Below, piece after piece: positions 55,493 through 64,000 of a stretch of DNA of 64,000 nucleotides. Origin of the DNA: Diploptera punctata. Taxonomy: Eukaryota > Arthropoda > Insecta > Blattodea > Blaberidae. A program made the translations under genes and the position numbers. The stretch lies in assembly GCA_030220185.1 (NCBI GenBank), contig JASPKZ010007287.1, forward strand, positions 504,501-568,500. Direction: 5' to 3'. Position 1 is the stretch's first letter, and each line of letters begins with the position of its first letter. The notes beneath the pieces are model-generated. The model was not told the DNA's origin, did no database searches, and saw only the letters and a program-made list of their open reading frames with translations.

Positions 55493-55558
55493 TATCCAGT
55501 CTTCTACTTATACTGGTTTCAAAACCTAGGTGGCTTCATCTTCAGTAATATCTCGTTG
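55493..55558 (-). ncRNA. hammerhead ribozyme motif, intact core
   Basis: Minus strand: UUA|CUGAAGA, U, GAAGCC-ACCUA-GGUUUU, GAAAC, CA, GUA, then UAA pairing with UUA. Six stem II pairs (two G-U). The mirrored plus motif at 55595 reads CCGAAGG and is dead. Confidence 0.7.
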
Positions 55559-55679
55559 ACTGATATGTCGTTCAGGAGAACTAGTTCAGTCAACGAGATA
55601 TTACCGAAGGTGAAGCCACCTAGGTTTTGAAACATGTATAATTAGAAGATTGGCTGTGAGGTGAGGATAAAGAATTTTA

Positions 55680-55975
55680 ATCTTCTTCTTCTTCTTCCTT
55701 CCAAGTATTAGGCCAAGGCCTGTTACGATCCTATAGAAAATTTTCCCTCCAGCGTTTCATAGGACGGCCCAGTGATCTTCGTCCTCTTGGTATATAATTA
55801 TAAACAGCTTTGGGGATCCGATTTGAACTCATTCTTTCAAGATGGTGTTTCCAATTTAGTTGGTACTGTTTAATATATTCCAAAATTGGCATAGTCTTCA
55901 ATTCTTTTAAGATATCGGTGTTCCTTTTCCGATCCCATCTGGTGTTACCCGCTGTTCTGCGCATGAATTTCCCGG
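55680..55975 (-). mobile_element. LINE 3' end with (GAA)n tail
   Basis: Minus frame 55731-55964: RRTAGNTRWDRKRNTDILKE, YIKQYQLNWKHHLERMSSNR, IPKAVYNYIPRGRRSLGRPM. Then a 3' UTR with GGCCTTGGCCTAATACTTGG and an AAGAAGAAGAAG tail. Flanking GAATTTTAAT repeats indicate target-primed insertion. Confidence 0.75.
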
Positions 55976-56535
55976 AAGAATTTTAATTTAAATCTTAAAT
56001 TAAACCTCATAGTAATTTTTCCTATAAAAGTTCATTACTATACATGTATTCAATTGATCACTTATATGCGTAACTCAATATGAATTAAAATTATGTTATA
56101 ATTAACATGAAAGTCTCCGTTTCACACAGTGCAATGCAGACTCTACACAGGAATTGAGTCAACATAGGATAATGGAGTCCCAAGATCATATGATAAACAT
56201 GGACTGTGATTGGTCTCTAGTAAGGCAAGCCTTTACACATGCTCGTTTGGCCATGCGCTGTCGATTCCTTTCTTGATCTCATGTACTGTATATATTCTTT
56301 CTAATTTTGCAACTTTCACCAAAAGTTATATAAATCTTAATTGTTTCAAACATTGAGAAGGAATTGTTCAAATGCTCTGATTGGCCAGTTTCCAATGATG
56401 ACAATTAAATAATTTGGCTCATCTTAACTGGCTTTAATGTAATCTGATCTTCTGCTTACTCTAGCAGGAGCATAGGACATCCACAAAGTGTCTCCAATGG
56501 ATCTATTCTATATGAACTTCTTTTTTCTTTATAAT

Positions 56536-56790
56536 GTTACATAAAAATTCCCAAATAAATGTCTTCTTAATAAAGAAGCCACCATTTGCAGAAATAGAAA
56601 CAAAGGTTTCATAGCATTTGGTGTGCGGGAATTTACAACGTACATAAGAGAATAATTTGCATTTAGATTGGAACTCGCCCCGGTAGCTCAGTCGGTAGAG
56701 CATTGGCCTTGAAAGCCAAACGTCCTGGGTTCGAGTCTCAGTCTGTGCATATAATTTTTCTCTTCAAATATTCTTTTTTCTTTCCAAATT
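56536..56790 (+). mobile_element. SINE family A, long sense copy
   Basis: Leader ATGTCTTCTTAATAAAGAAGC, GTGCGGGAATTTACAACG, inverted end AAGAGAATAATTTGC, a well-kept tRNA-like core (box A TAGCTCAGTCGGTAGAGC, box B GGGTTCGAGTCTC) and TAATTTTTCTCTTC. In CPSF1 intron 6. Confidence 0.75.
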
Positions 56791-57264
56791 ATTCCTATTT
56801 CTGCAATTTTGTCCTTATGGTTCATCTCCAGGTCTGTTTTGGTTCTATCCTAATTCCACTTTTCAACTGTTTCATTATCTTTCCATAATTTATTTCCTAT
56901 TCAATTTCATTTTTATTTTGTTTGTGGTCTGTTTTTCCCCCAATTCTTTATTTGATATTATTTCTGGCCATTTGATTTTTAATATTTATCTTAAGCTTCC
57001 ATTCATAAATTTTTGCAATTTGTTTTCAATAATTTCAATTATTTTCTAAGTTCTACAAACATATAACAAACCAGATTTAATATTACTATTGAAACTTTAA
57101 TTGAAAAAGAAGAAAAGCATAGAAGGATAGAGATGGATATTTGGAATTAACCTTCCAAAAGGAGGACACCATAAGAGGATGATAATGATTGAAAATTTTT
57201 ATTTTAATGTGTTTGGATATGAAACTTGATTTTTTATACTGGTTATAACTAGACAAAAGCAACA

Positions 57265-57900
57265 AGAATTAAATGAATCGTGATTTCTTCTTACCTCATA
57301 CTTCTATGTTTTTTTAAACACAGCACTGCAATATCAGCGACCATTGTCACCATCTTCAGCTGTTTTCACGACTGTCATTTTTTTTCTTTTGCCGGTAATT
57401 ATCCAAACTGCCATCTGGTGTTCTTTTGAAGGAATTATTTTCCAAACTGCCATCTGGTGTTCTTTTGAATGAATCATTTCCTAAACTGCCATCTGTTGTA
57501 TTTTTGAAGAACTTTGTAATCAAGCTCGGTTCGTCTGGAATCTCGAAGTTCATGGTTCTAGTATGGTTTTTGAATATATATTTTTTCCCAAACTGTTAAA
57601 TCAAATGGTTTGGATAGATGTTTCAAAAGTTTTGCTTCTTTTTCAATTCTATGATGCTCTAATAAACTACGTGCTGCTATAGCTGATTTTTCAATTTCTC
57701 CATTCTTTATGTTTCTGAAGTGTTCTTTTTTACGAGTTTCCATGTTCCTTTTTGTTTTTCCTATATATATCCTGTTGCAATCAATTTGATAAATTCCAGA
57801 TTTTTTGTTGTCTGGGGTGTTAACTTTATTATTAGTTAACAGAAGATTACCCAGGCTGAATTTGTTAATTGGAGCCAGTGTATATTAAATTTTCTGAAAC
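57265..57900 (-). mobile_element. PLE 3' end (GAUAC subfamily terminal repeat plus endonuclease)
   Basis: Minus strand: endonuclease [24 protein letters not shown] start (about 57760), RNIKNGEIEKSAIAARSLLE, KEAKLLKHLSKPFDLTVWEK (57558-57743), then MNFEIPDEPSLITKF and a triplicated short unit (RTPDGSLENNSF repeated, 57356-57553). The terminal repeat has CUGAAGA and GAUAU. A partial + strand copy of the same tail lies at 57900-58140. Confidence 0.65.
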
Positions 57901-58140
57901 TTATTAGAGCATCATAGAATTGAAAAAGAAGCAAAACTTTTGAAACATCTATCCAAACCTTTGGATTTAACAGTTTGGGAAAAAATATATATTCAAAAAA
58001 ACCATACTAGAACCATGAACTTCGAGATTCCAGACGAACCGAGCTTGATTACAAAGTTCTTAAAAAATACAACAGATGGCAGTTAGAAAATAATTCATTC
58101 AAAAGAACACCAGATGGCAGTTTAGAAAATAAATATAAAG
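57900..58140 (+). mobile_element. PLE endonuclease tail, inverted copy
   Basis: + strand [59 protein letters not shown], mirroring 57356-57743 across a centre near 57890. Confidence 0.65.
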
Positions 58141-58229
58141 ACAAAAGCAATATTTGATTTCCTTATACTATTAACATTTTCAAGTGAATCATTATCTTCA
58201 GCAATCACACTTCCCAGACTTTAGCTATG

Positions 58230-58568
58230 TCTTGCATCATAGCCCAGCAGTTTAAGGCACAATGTCTTGTCATAGAGTTATGAGAGTTGTGCTAGTTTGA
58301 GTTCCTATAAGGAAAGAAATTTTCTCATGGAATTTCGACCAGTATGGGACCAGTGCACACCTAGCATCATTAGGAATTTGGGTAGCTACAATAAGTAGCG
58401 ACTCTAGGTTGAGAAAGCCAGCTATAACGGCTGATGGACTCAACATGCCTACCATATGTAACTTCTATACTGGATAGATGATCATCTGCCTCTGTAATTA
58501 ACACATTTGAATGTGAGGCCAGCAGCCAGGGCCTTCTAGGCCTGTTGCTCCTTGGAGTTGGAGAAAGC
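58230..58568 (+). mobile_element. SINE family C, diverged sense copy
   Basis: CATAGCCCAGCAGTTTAAGGC, CAGTATGGGACCAGTGCACACC and AGGGCCTTCTAGGCCTGTTGC follow the family consensus. Confidence 0.65.
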
Positions 58569-58569
58569 T

Positions 58570-59100
58570 GTAGCTATATGTGATTTCAATTTATGATTTG
58601 TTCTCCATTTCAATTGCAATTGTTACATTACCAATAAACAATATATGTTGCAATATGTGTCACAACTTTTGCCGGTTCGGCAGGCTCAGTCGTCTTTGAT
58701 GTGATCTGCATCAACTATATCGACATAGTTCACCTTGTCTCCACTTGGAGGTGCCTGAGTACAGCATCTAACATTTTATGTTGGTCATATTGCTTATTGC
58801 AGCATTGTCATGGCTGCCAACATTGTCAGTGCTGTGTTCAGGTCTAGCGTGTCCACATGTGACTCGCTCTCAGTGTGTTGTAAGCCTTCCAGGGTGAGGG
58901 TCGACTTTGCATAGAGGTCTGAATACCTCTCAGTGTTAGCCAGGGCATTGAGGGCAATAGTCCTGTTTTGTTTGGAGGTTGAATACCTCGCCCTTTGTTA
59001 ACTATGCCATCTGTGATAACAGTATTGCTTGTATAGGCCGAGGCTTGGAATGCCTCGTGGCCCTTTGTTGAAGGAATTTGAATATTCGTAAATTAATGTA
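58570..59100. other. CPSF1 intron 6, unclassified GC-richer stretch
   Basis: Contains three related segments with GAATACCTC (58922, 58981) and GGAATGCCTCG (59048), so it may be an old tandem repeat. No coding signal. Confidence 0.3.
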
Positions 59101-59157
59101 TGAATTAGAATATTCCTATTAATATACTTATAATATTTAATTTTAGGAAGTTATATT

Positions 59158-60081
59158 TTGAGGTTTAATAATTTTGGAATTAATAATTTTGAAAGTCTGC
59201 AGATTGAAAATTCATTGGAATTAGTTAAGAAATTAGAAAAAGTGGAAATTGAACCCACAGATAGGTTGGTTTCGTTTGATGTAGTTTCACTATTCACAAA
59301 TGTACCGAAACAAAAAACTTTGGAGATATTGAACAATTGGTTAAGAAAAAACAACATAGACAGAGAGATCAAAGAAGATTATTTGAAATTAACTGAGTTA
59401 TGCATTGACCAAATGTTTTTTACATTCAATGGGAGTTTCTATAGACAAAAATCAGGGCTCTCAATGGGAAACCCATTATCACCTTTCCTGGCAAATTTAT
59501 TTATGAGCGATTTTGAATGTAAAATCACTAAAGCACATCCCACAATGTTTAAATTTTGGAGTAGATATGTCGATGATATAATTTGTATTGTTAAAGAAAA
59601 ACATGTAGAAGATTCCCTAAAACTATTAAATTTACAGAGTACAAACATTAAATTCACCAAAGAAATAGAAGACAATAAACAAATACCTTTTTTGGATCTT
59701 AAATTGGTCAGAAACGAAGAAAAAAGAAAAATTGAATTCGGGATTCATAGGAAAGAAACTCATACAGAAAATTTTATAAAATCAACAGGGTTCAATCCAA
59801 TTGGACATAAATTAGCAGCATTTAATAGTTTAACTCATAGATTGGTAAACTTACCCTTAAACGAAGAAGATTTCAAACATGAGAAAAAACACATAATCAA
59901 AGTAGCAAGAGAAAATGGGTTTGATGAAAAAATGGTACATAAAAGGATAGAAAAGTATAAAAAACAAAAAATGATAAACAGAAGTAATCTTGAAAAAGAA
60001 CCACCTATGAAAAAATATAGGAAATTCACATATCACCCTTGGGTACATAAAATATATTTGAGAAGTTTAATATTAAATTAG
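59158..60081 (+). CDS. Penelope-like reverse transcriptase (N-terminally truncated)
   Basis: 307 codons. Motif A SFDVVSLFTNVP (about 39-50), motif [20 protein letters not shown] (about 97-115), motif C RYVDDIICIV (about 136-145), then [20 protein letters not shown] and [12 protein letters not shown], as in PLE RTs. The first-strand region with GLPKIHK and RPI is missing. It ends in a frameshift: an extra AT near 60050 cuts KIFEKFNIKLAPK short. Start is arbitrary. Confidence 0.85.
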   Translation: MRFNNFGINNFESLQIENSLELVKKLEKVEIEPTDRLVSFDVVSLFTNVPKQKTLEILNNWLRKNNIDREIKEDYLKLTELCIDQMFFTFNGSFYRQKSGLSMGNPLSPFLANLFMSDFECKITKAHPTMFKFWSRYVDDIICIVKEKHVEDSLKLLNLQSTNIKFTKEIEDNKQIPFLDLKLVRNEEKRKIEFGIHRKETHTENFIKSTGFNPIGHKLAAFNSLTHRLVNLPLNEEDFKHEKKHIIKVARENGFDEKMVHKRIEKYKKQKMINRSNLEKEPPMKKYRKFTYHPWVHKIYLRSLILN

Positions 60082-60129
60082 CACCAAAAAATAACTACAG
60101 TTTAAATAAACTAATTAAAACCAACAAAA

Positions 60130-60522
60130 ATGAAAAAAACTGATAAAAATAAAAAGTCAGGAATATATCAAATTGAATGCATGGGTTGTGAAAAGATATA
60201 TATAGGGAAAACAAAAAGAAACCTAAAAATTAGAACCAAAGAACACATAAGAAATATTAAAAATGGAGAAATTGAAAAATCTGCAGTTGCTGCTCATGTT
60301 TGGTCTGAAAAACATAATATAAATTCAGACACTAAATTATTAAAACAGTTAGAAAATACAAAAGAGCTGACTATTTGGGAAAAAATTTATATTCAGAAGA
60401 ACAGAAACAGAGTTATGAATTTTGATATTCCGATGGAGGGTGACTTTGTTTGGAGGTTCTTTGGCCAACCACAGGATGGAGCTGACATCGACATCCAGGT
60501 TGTGCAACATAATGCAACATAA
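60130..60522 (+). CDS. Penelope-like GIY-YIG endonuclease domain
   Basis: 130 codons. GIY at 11-13, CMGC at 17-20 (the PLE-specific CxxC), YIG at 24-26, TKRNLKIRTKEH, then AAHVWSEKH with the two zinc-ligand His, and catalytic Glu in WEKIYIQKN (about 84). In an intact element this is fused to the RT; here frameshifts near 60055 and 60130 separate them. Not a homing endonuclease: its position after a PLE RT decides the family. Confidence 0.85.
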   Translation: MKKTDKNKKSGIYQIECMGCEKIYIGKTKRNLKIRTKEHIRNIKNGEIEKSAVAAHVWSEKHNINSDTKLLKQLENTKELTIWEKIYIQKNRNRVMNFDIPMEGDFVWRFFGQPQDGADIDIQVVQHNAT

Positions 60523-60539
60523 ATAAAACCAGTCTGGGA

Positions 60540-60608
60540 AAGCTGACGATAAAACAGAATTGTTTTGAAACATGTCCAAGAACAAATCAACATTAATATT
60601 GAGGTAAG
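60540..60608 (+). ncRNA. hammerhead ribozyme motif at the PLE 3' end
   Basis: G|CUGACGA (60543-60549), U, AAAAC-AGAAUU-GUUUU, GAAAC, AU, GUC, C. Core and GUC site intact. The outer arm CATTAATATTGAGG follows, but its partner would lie in an upstream repeat copy. Confidence 0.75.
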
Positions 60609-60639
60609 ATGTCCAGACCAAAAATAATATAATATACAT

Positions 60640-61200
60640 ATATTTATTTTTAATGTAAATATAATTAGCACTTCGTAGTAAAACTTGATTATAAGTTACC
60701 ACGTGTGTAATTAAAAAAATATCTTTTGGACAAACCCCAGCGACAACCAGAGGACCTTTCGAATTTTTAATCTAAATTTAGTCGTTGTGGCGCTTTTTTT
60801 TTGTTAAATTTGCCAATATATTAAAAAATAGATTAAATTAATATAAAAACATAGTTTTTTAGCTTTAGATCAAGAAAACAACTGATTTCGTTGGAAGCAT
60901 TTGACATTAATTGTTGAGACCTCCTGGATTTTAATCTTGGGCTTATGAGCCTATCTTTTTTTTTTATCAATACATTTTTAGTACTACAAATCATTTCATT
61001 AAAAATTGAATTCAATTAATGTATAGAAACATGTGACTATACCAACAATGATATAATGATACACACCCAAATATCCTAAATATGATAATATGACCTAAAA
61101 TATTATATATAATATGAGGTGATACTTTTAATATTAAACTTTAAAAAAAGTTACTTAAAGTATTCAAGTATTTCAAAATAATGTAATAATTAAAAAAACA
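60640..61200. other. CPSF1 intron 6, no feature
   Basis: AT-rich; nothing recognised. Confidence 0.4.
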
Positions 61201-61270
61201 CCATTAAAAATTATTAATTAAATATAAAATAAAACTTAGTTTTGTTAGATTTTCATATTTGTTAAGATAT

Positions 61271-61318
61271 AATTCAGTGACAGCTGTTTCGGTACACTGT
61301 ACCTTCTTCAGACATGTT
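61271..61318 (-). ncRNA. hammerhead ribozyme motif (PLE family C, left arm)
   Basis: Minus strand: UGU|CUGAAGA, A, GGUAC-AGU-GUACC, GAAAC, AGCUG, UC, AC. Identical to the motif at 4822, with all core bases kept. Confidence 0.75.
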
Positions 61319-61683
61319 AACAAATTATGAATTGTGTTCCAACTGATCTAAGCAACAATACAATAATAATTTATTTACATTTTTTAATTTAACAAAGGCG
61401 ATTCATTCAAATCAAGTTGAGAATTTAACCGTTTATCACTACAGTTTATTGCTAATTTCAAAATTAAATTAAATTAAATTTTGAAATTTTACACGTTTGT
61501 GATAAGGGTAAGAAGTTGGACCTTTTGGAGGCTGTAGAAATAAATAAATTGAAAAGTAGTAATAAACTGTTAAATTCTCAACTTGATTTGAATGAATCGC
61601 CTTTGTTAAATTTAAAAAAAATTATTGTTGTATTGTTGCTTAGATCAGTTGATATGTACGATAATAACACAATTCATAATTTG

Positions 61684-61732
61684 TTAACATGTCTGAAGAA
61701 GGTACAGTGTACAGAAACAGCTGTCACTGAAT
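61684..61732 (+). ncRNA. hammerhead ribozyme motif (PLE family C, right arm)
   Basis: UGU|CUGAAGA, GGUAC-AGU-GUACA, GAAAC, AGCUG, UC, AC. One mismatch at the base of stem II; core intact. Confidence 0.65.
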
Positions 61733-61879
61733 TATATCTTAATAAATATGAAAATCAAATAGAATTAAGTTTTATTTTTATTTAATTAATAAATGTGGAT
61801 TTTCATCAAGTAAACACCAACTCAATTGATTAAAAATTATACTTAGAACATTACATAAATTATTTAAGATATTCTTGTT

Positions 61880-62185
61880 TAGTTGGGACATGTTTTGGAG
61901 GTCTCCTCAGTCTTCAAACCTATCTGAAATGCCAAAAGTTGAGCCTGGTAGATTATTGGTTACATGCCTTACCTCTGTTTCTGAGGTTATAAATCCTGAC
62001 CATGGTTTCCATTGGCTAAAAAGGCTGTGGGTTCTGTGTTATAGCTTAATGATAAATAAAAAATCTGAAGATTGAAATAAGATGTCTCTGAGCTAAATTT
62101 ATTGGCTCTTTCACATCCAGATTTTAATTGCAACACTAATGATCTGAGCCATTAAAGAGGATCATTGAATGAAAATACGTCTAAT
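61880..62185 (+). mobile_element. SINE family D copy
   Basis: GTTATAAATCCTGACCATGG, then AAATAAGATGTCTCTGAGC, TTTTAATTGCAACACTAATG and CATTAAAGAGGATCATTG match 21870-22175. Confidence 0.45.
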
Positions 62186-62375
62186 TAAAATGCCAAAATC
62201 AATAGGTGTTCTGCCTGTTATTTTCCTTACTATTCGTAAGATAAATCTATGGGTTTTCATATTACTAGTTTGTTTTTGGCTGTTAGGTTAGCTTAAATAC
62301 AAAGTTAATTGAGGAATCCAGTGGAAAAGAGGCATAACCATCAAACTGTGTTTTATGCTAGGAATTACCATTTAT

Positions 62376-62561
62376 TAAGGTAGAATATTTTTATCACTCA
62401 CCTCATATTGTTCTTATTTGATTATAAACTAGTTTCGGAACATAGTTTCTGTTCCATCCTCAGTATCGTCACGACCGTTGTTCTCAGAACAATATGAGGT
62501 GAGTGATAAAAATATTCTACCTTAATGAATATACCTCATAGTGAGAATTCCTAAAATAAGT
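62376..62561. mobile_element. 186-bp PLE unit with hammerhead and perfect target duplication
   Basis: AATTACCATTTAT at 62363-62375 and 62562-62574. Outer inverted arms TTATCACTCACCTCATATTG / complement, a minus-strand hammerhead, and end motif CCTCATAGTGAGAATTCC. No coding capacity. Confidence 0.85.
62415..62472 (-). ncRNA. hammerhead ribozyme motif, intact core
   Basis: Minus strand: AUA|CUGAGGA, U, GGAAC-loop-GUUCC, GAAAC, UA, GUU, then UAU pairing with AUA. The outer arms (AATATGAGGTGAG with complement) extend stem I after an internal loop. Confidence 0.75.
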
Positions 62562-62839
62562 AATTACCATTTATGTTACTAGGTGCCAATGGTTGTCCTA
62601 TACCAAAATCACTAGACAGGTGATGTGCCCTTTTCACTGGTCCTTCAATTGTATACCCTTTTTCCCCCCCAACATGTATTTTTCAAACTCTTGCTATTTG
62701 ATGTTCTTGAAGTGCATTTGGAACACAATTTTGATATTTCTGATCTTTATATAATACACATTGAATATAAATCTTAATAATTCTTTTATTTATTAGCTTG
62801 AAACAAGTGAAAGTTGCAATTCCTGTAAATAATGTTGAG

Positions 62840-63640
62840 TTGTTTTTGACTCACCTCATACTTCTTAACTCCCTTGCAGACCCGGGTTTCTTCACTGCAT
62901 TTGTGACATTATCAATGCTGTATCATGTTCAAAACTGATGTCCAACGGCCTCCTCTCCTGCAAATTGACTTCTGGGCCATCTGATGGCTGACTGACAAAC
63001 TTCCAAATCAATCCCCTCTCCTTATCACCGGGTATTTCAAAATTCATAGTTATGTTTTTATTCTTGCATAATGTAAATGTTTTCTCAAATTGTGAGTTCC
63101 TTCGGTTTTTCCAATTGTTTAAGTAATTTTGTTTTAGTTTGTATTCTGTGTTTTTCTGACCAGGCATGTGCAGCTATTGCAGATTTTTCTGTTTCTCCAT
63201 TTTTAACATTTCTGAGGTGTTCCTTTAATCTTGTATTTAAATTCCTTTTTGTTTTTCCTGTGTATATCCTTTCACAATCTTTACAAGTTATTTGATAAAT
63301 TCCCAATTTTTGGTGATCTTCAATCTTTTCATTTTTGTTGGTTTTTATTAAATTACTTAAACTGTAATGGTTTTGGTGCTAATTTAATGTTGAATTTGTT
63401 GAAGATTTTTTGAAACTTGTTAAACACTAAATGGGTGGTATGTGAATTTCCTGAATTTTTTCCCAATTTCTTTATCTGTCTGAAGAGTACTTTCATTAAT
63501 CATTTTTTGTTCCTTGAATTTATTTATTTTCTTGTGTATCATCTTTTATTGAAATCCATTATCCTTAGCAATTTTTATAATGTGTTTTTTCTCTTTATTG
63601 AAACTAATATGCATAACATTTTAATCCTAACCACTAATTT
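62840..63640 (-). mobile_element. Penelope-like element 3' part
   Basis: Minus strand: RT tail (about 63330-63600, EKKHIIKIAKDNGF-like, FNIKLAPKPLQFK-like), endonuclease GIYQITCKDCERIYTGKTKR (YTG instead of YIG), [28 protein letters not shown] (63085-63306), then WEKTFTLCKNKNITMNFEIP (shifted frame), a hammerhead and CTTCTTAACTC / AGTATGAGGTGAGTC. Broken in several frames. Confidence 0.75.
62872..62924 (-). ncRNA. hammerhead-like motif, U3-A8 variant
   Basis: Minus strand: GCA|UUGAUAA, U, GUCAC-loop-GUGA, GAAAC, CCGGG, UC, UGC. Same double core change as at 49733-49838, but in a coding PLE copy. Confidence 0.6.
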
Positions 63641-63644
63641 ATAA

Positions 63645-64000
63645 GCAAAATTTATCATTTAGGAAAAAGCAACCATAGTGAGTATCCCTGGATTCTTGGA
63701 CTTCAATCTCCACCTTTGATGACTAACCACAACACCAAACTGAGAAACAGATTTTTTGGAGTCCACATTTGAAGTTGGATACCATATGGCTTCAAGAGAC
63801 ATCTTGATTAACTCTGTGTACTCTTCCCTCAAAGAGCAATTTTTTTTAAAAAAGGATAGAATCTGGTTATTTCAATTCTTCTCTTATGAGGCCTTGGAGA
63901 ATACATAGCCTTCATAGAATGTAGAAGCATTTGAATTTACAATTTATTTAGTTCCACCATGGCACCTGAGAATTTGATTGCTAAATGTCCAGGGGTCAAA
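63645..64000. other. right edge, CPSF1 intron 6
   Basis: No CPSF1 exon. A minus-strand run CSLREEYTELIKMSLEAIWY then PTSNVDSKKSVSQFGVVV shows weak similarity to an insect repeat-encoded protein, but there is too little for a call. Confidence 0.25.

Larger units (their letters stand above)
55440..56035. mobile_element. PLE fold-back split by a LINE 3' end
   Basis: Inverted arms 55485-55565 and 55575-55665 (CACCTCATATCCAGTCTTC and near-complement), then GGATAAAGAATTTTAAT, interrupted by the LINE at 55680-55975; the PLE resumes with AGAATTTTAATTTAAAT and closes with CCTCATAGTAATTTTTCC at about 56006. The repeated GAATTTTAAT on both sides of the LINE is its target duplication. Confidence 0.65.
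59128..60629 (+). mobile_element. Penelope-like retroelement, best-preserved coding copy
   Basis: About 1.5 kb. Starts with the end motif AGGAAGTTATATTTTGAGG, then RT, GIY-YIG endonuclease and a terminal repeat with a hammerhead, ending GAGGTAAGATGTCC then AGACCAAAAATAATAT. TAATATAC at 59120 and 60630 is a likely target duplication. The RT lacks its N-terminal third (compare 30265-30429), so even this copy is defective. PLEs reverse-transcribe their RNA at a nick made by the GIY-YIG domain. Confidence 0.85.
61205..61850. mobile_element. PLE family C, inverted pair of 3' ends
   Basis: The left arm (61205-61460, minus) and right arm (61490-61850, plus) share endonuclease C-terminus, hammerhead and tail. 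The plus arm has an 89-codon frame (61516-61785) beginning DLLEAVEINKLKSSNKLLNS then QLDLNESPLLNL, the typical LDxLExxEI-KF-xxxxxLNxQL end of PLE endonucleases. Same family as the mini-unit at 4750. Confidence 0.7.

Noticed and set aside
59439..60048. Several minus-strand frames rich in F, L and S
   Set aside because: Shadows of the A-rich PLE RT frame on the plus strand.
60130..60522. Stand-alone homing endonuclease or UvrC-like GIY-YIG gene
   Set aside because: It follows a Penelope-like RT, has the PLE-specific CxxC insert, and is repeated in many broken copies.

Overview
The window is nuclear DNA from an insect. It carries two spliced protein genes on the + strand, with insect-type consensus splice sites, embedded in AT-rich sequence crowded with degraded transposable elements. 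Long introns, many old repeats and an arrestin of the fly Arr1 class suggest a large, repeat-rich insect genome, probably hemimetabolous (cockroach, termite or orthopteran-like). That last step is inference, and no species can be named from the sequence alone.

Layout. 1-10.4 kb: repeats only, namely LINE 3' ends, tRNA-derived SINEs, Penelope-like element (PLE) fragments and two mariner-type DNA transposons (7.06-8.36 and 9.63-10.37 kb). 10.9-23.5 kb: a complete visual arrestin gene (Arr1 class) with five coding exons, 377 codons, a TATA/initiator core promoter and paired homeodomain-type sites upstream. Its introns hold SINEs, a piggyBac nested inside a SINE, a LINE RNase H fragment, a Helitron helicase fragment and PLE-derived fold-backs. 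23.5-26.3 kb: the intergenic gap, with a terminal-inverted-repeat element and a LINE 3' end. 26.3 kb to the right edge: the first six coding exons (about 1106 codons) of CPSF1/CPSF160, the large subunit of the mRNA 3'-end cleavage and polyadenylation factor. The last part of CPSF1 lies beyond the window. A one-base insertion breaks the reading frame in exon 5. The CPSF1 introns hold chimeric PLEs, LINEs, SINEs, Helitrons and several DNA transposons.

The two genes are neighbours without an evident functional link: one ends phototransduction, the other is a general mRNA-processing factor.

The most interesting content is the PLE material. At least three PLE families (reverse transcriptase plus GIY-YIG endonuclease) left more than twenty hammerhead-ribozyme-like motifs on both strands. 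Several sit in tiny 168-261 bp insertions that have their own 12-13 bp target-site duplications but no coding capacity, so minimal ribozyme-bearing units appear to move on their own. One subfamily shows a paired C3-G8 to U3-A8 change in the ribozyme core. A tRNA-derived SINE family shares the same odd insertion architecture (inverted 5' segments, variable duplications), which suggests it may use the PLE machinery.
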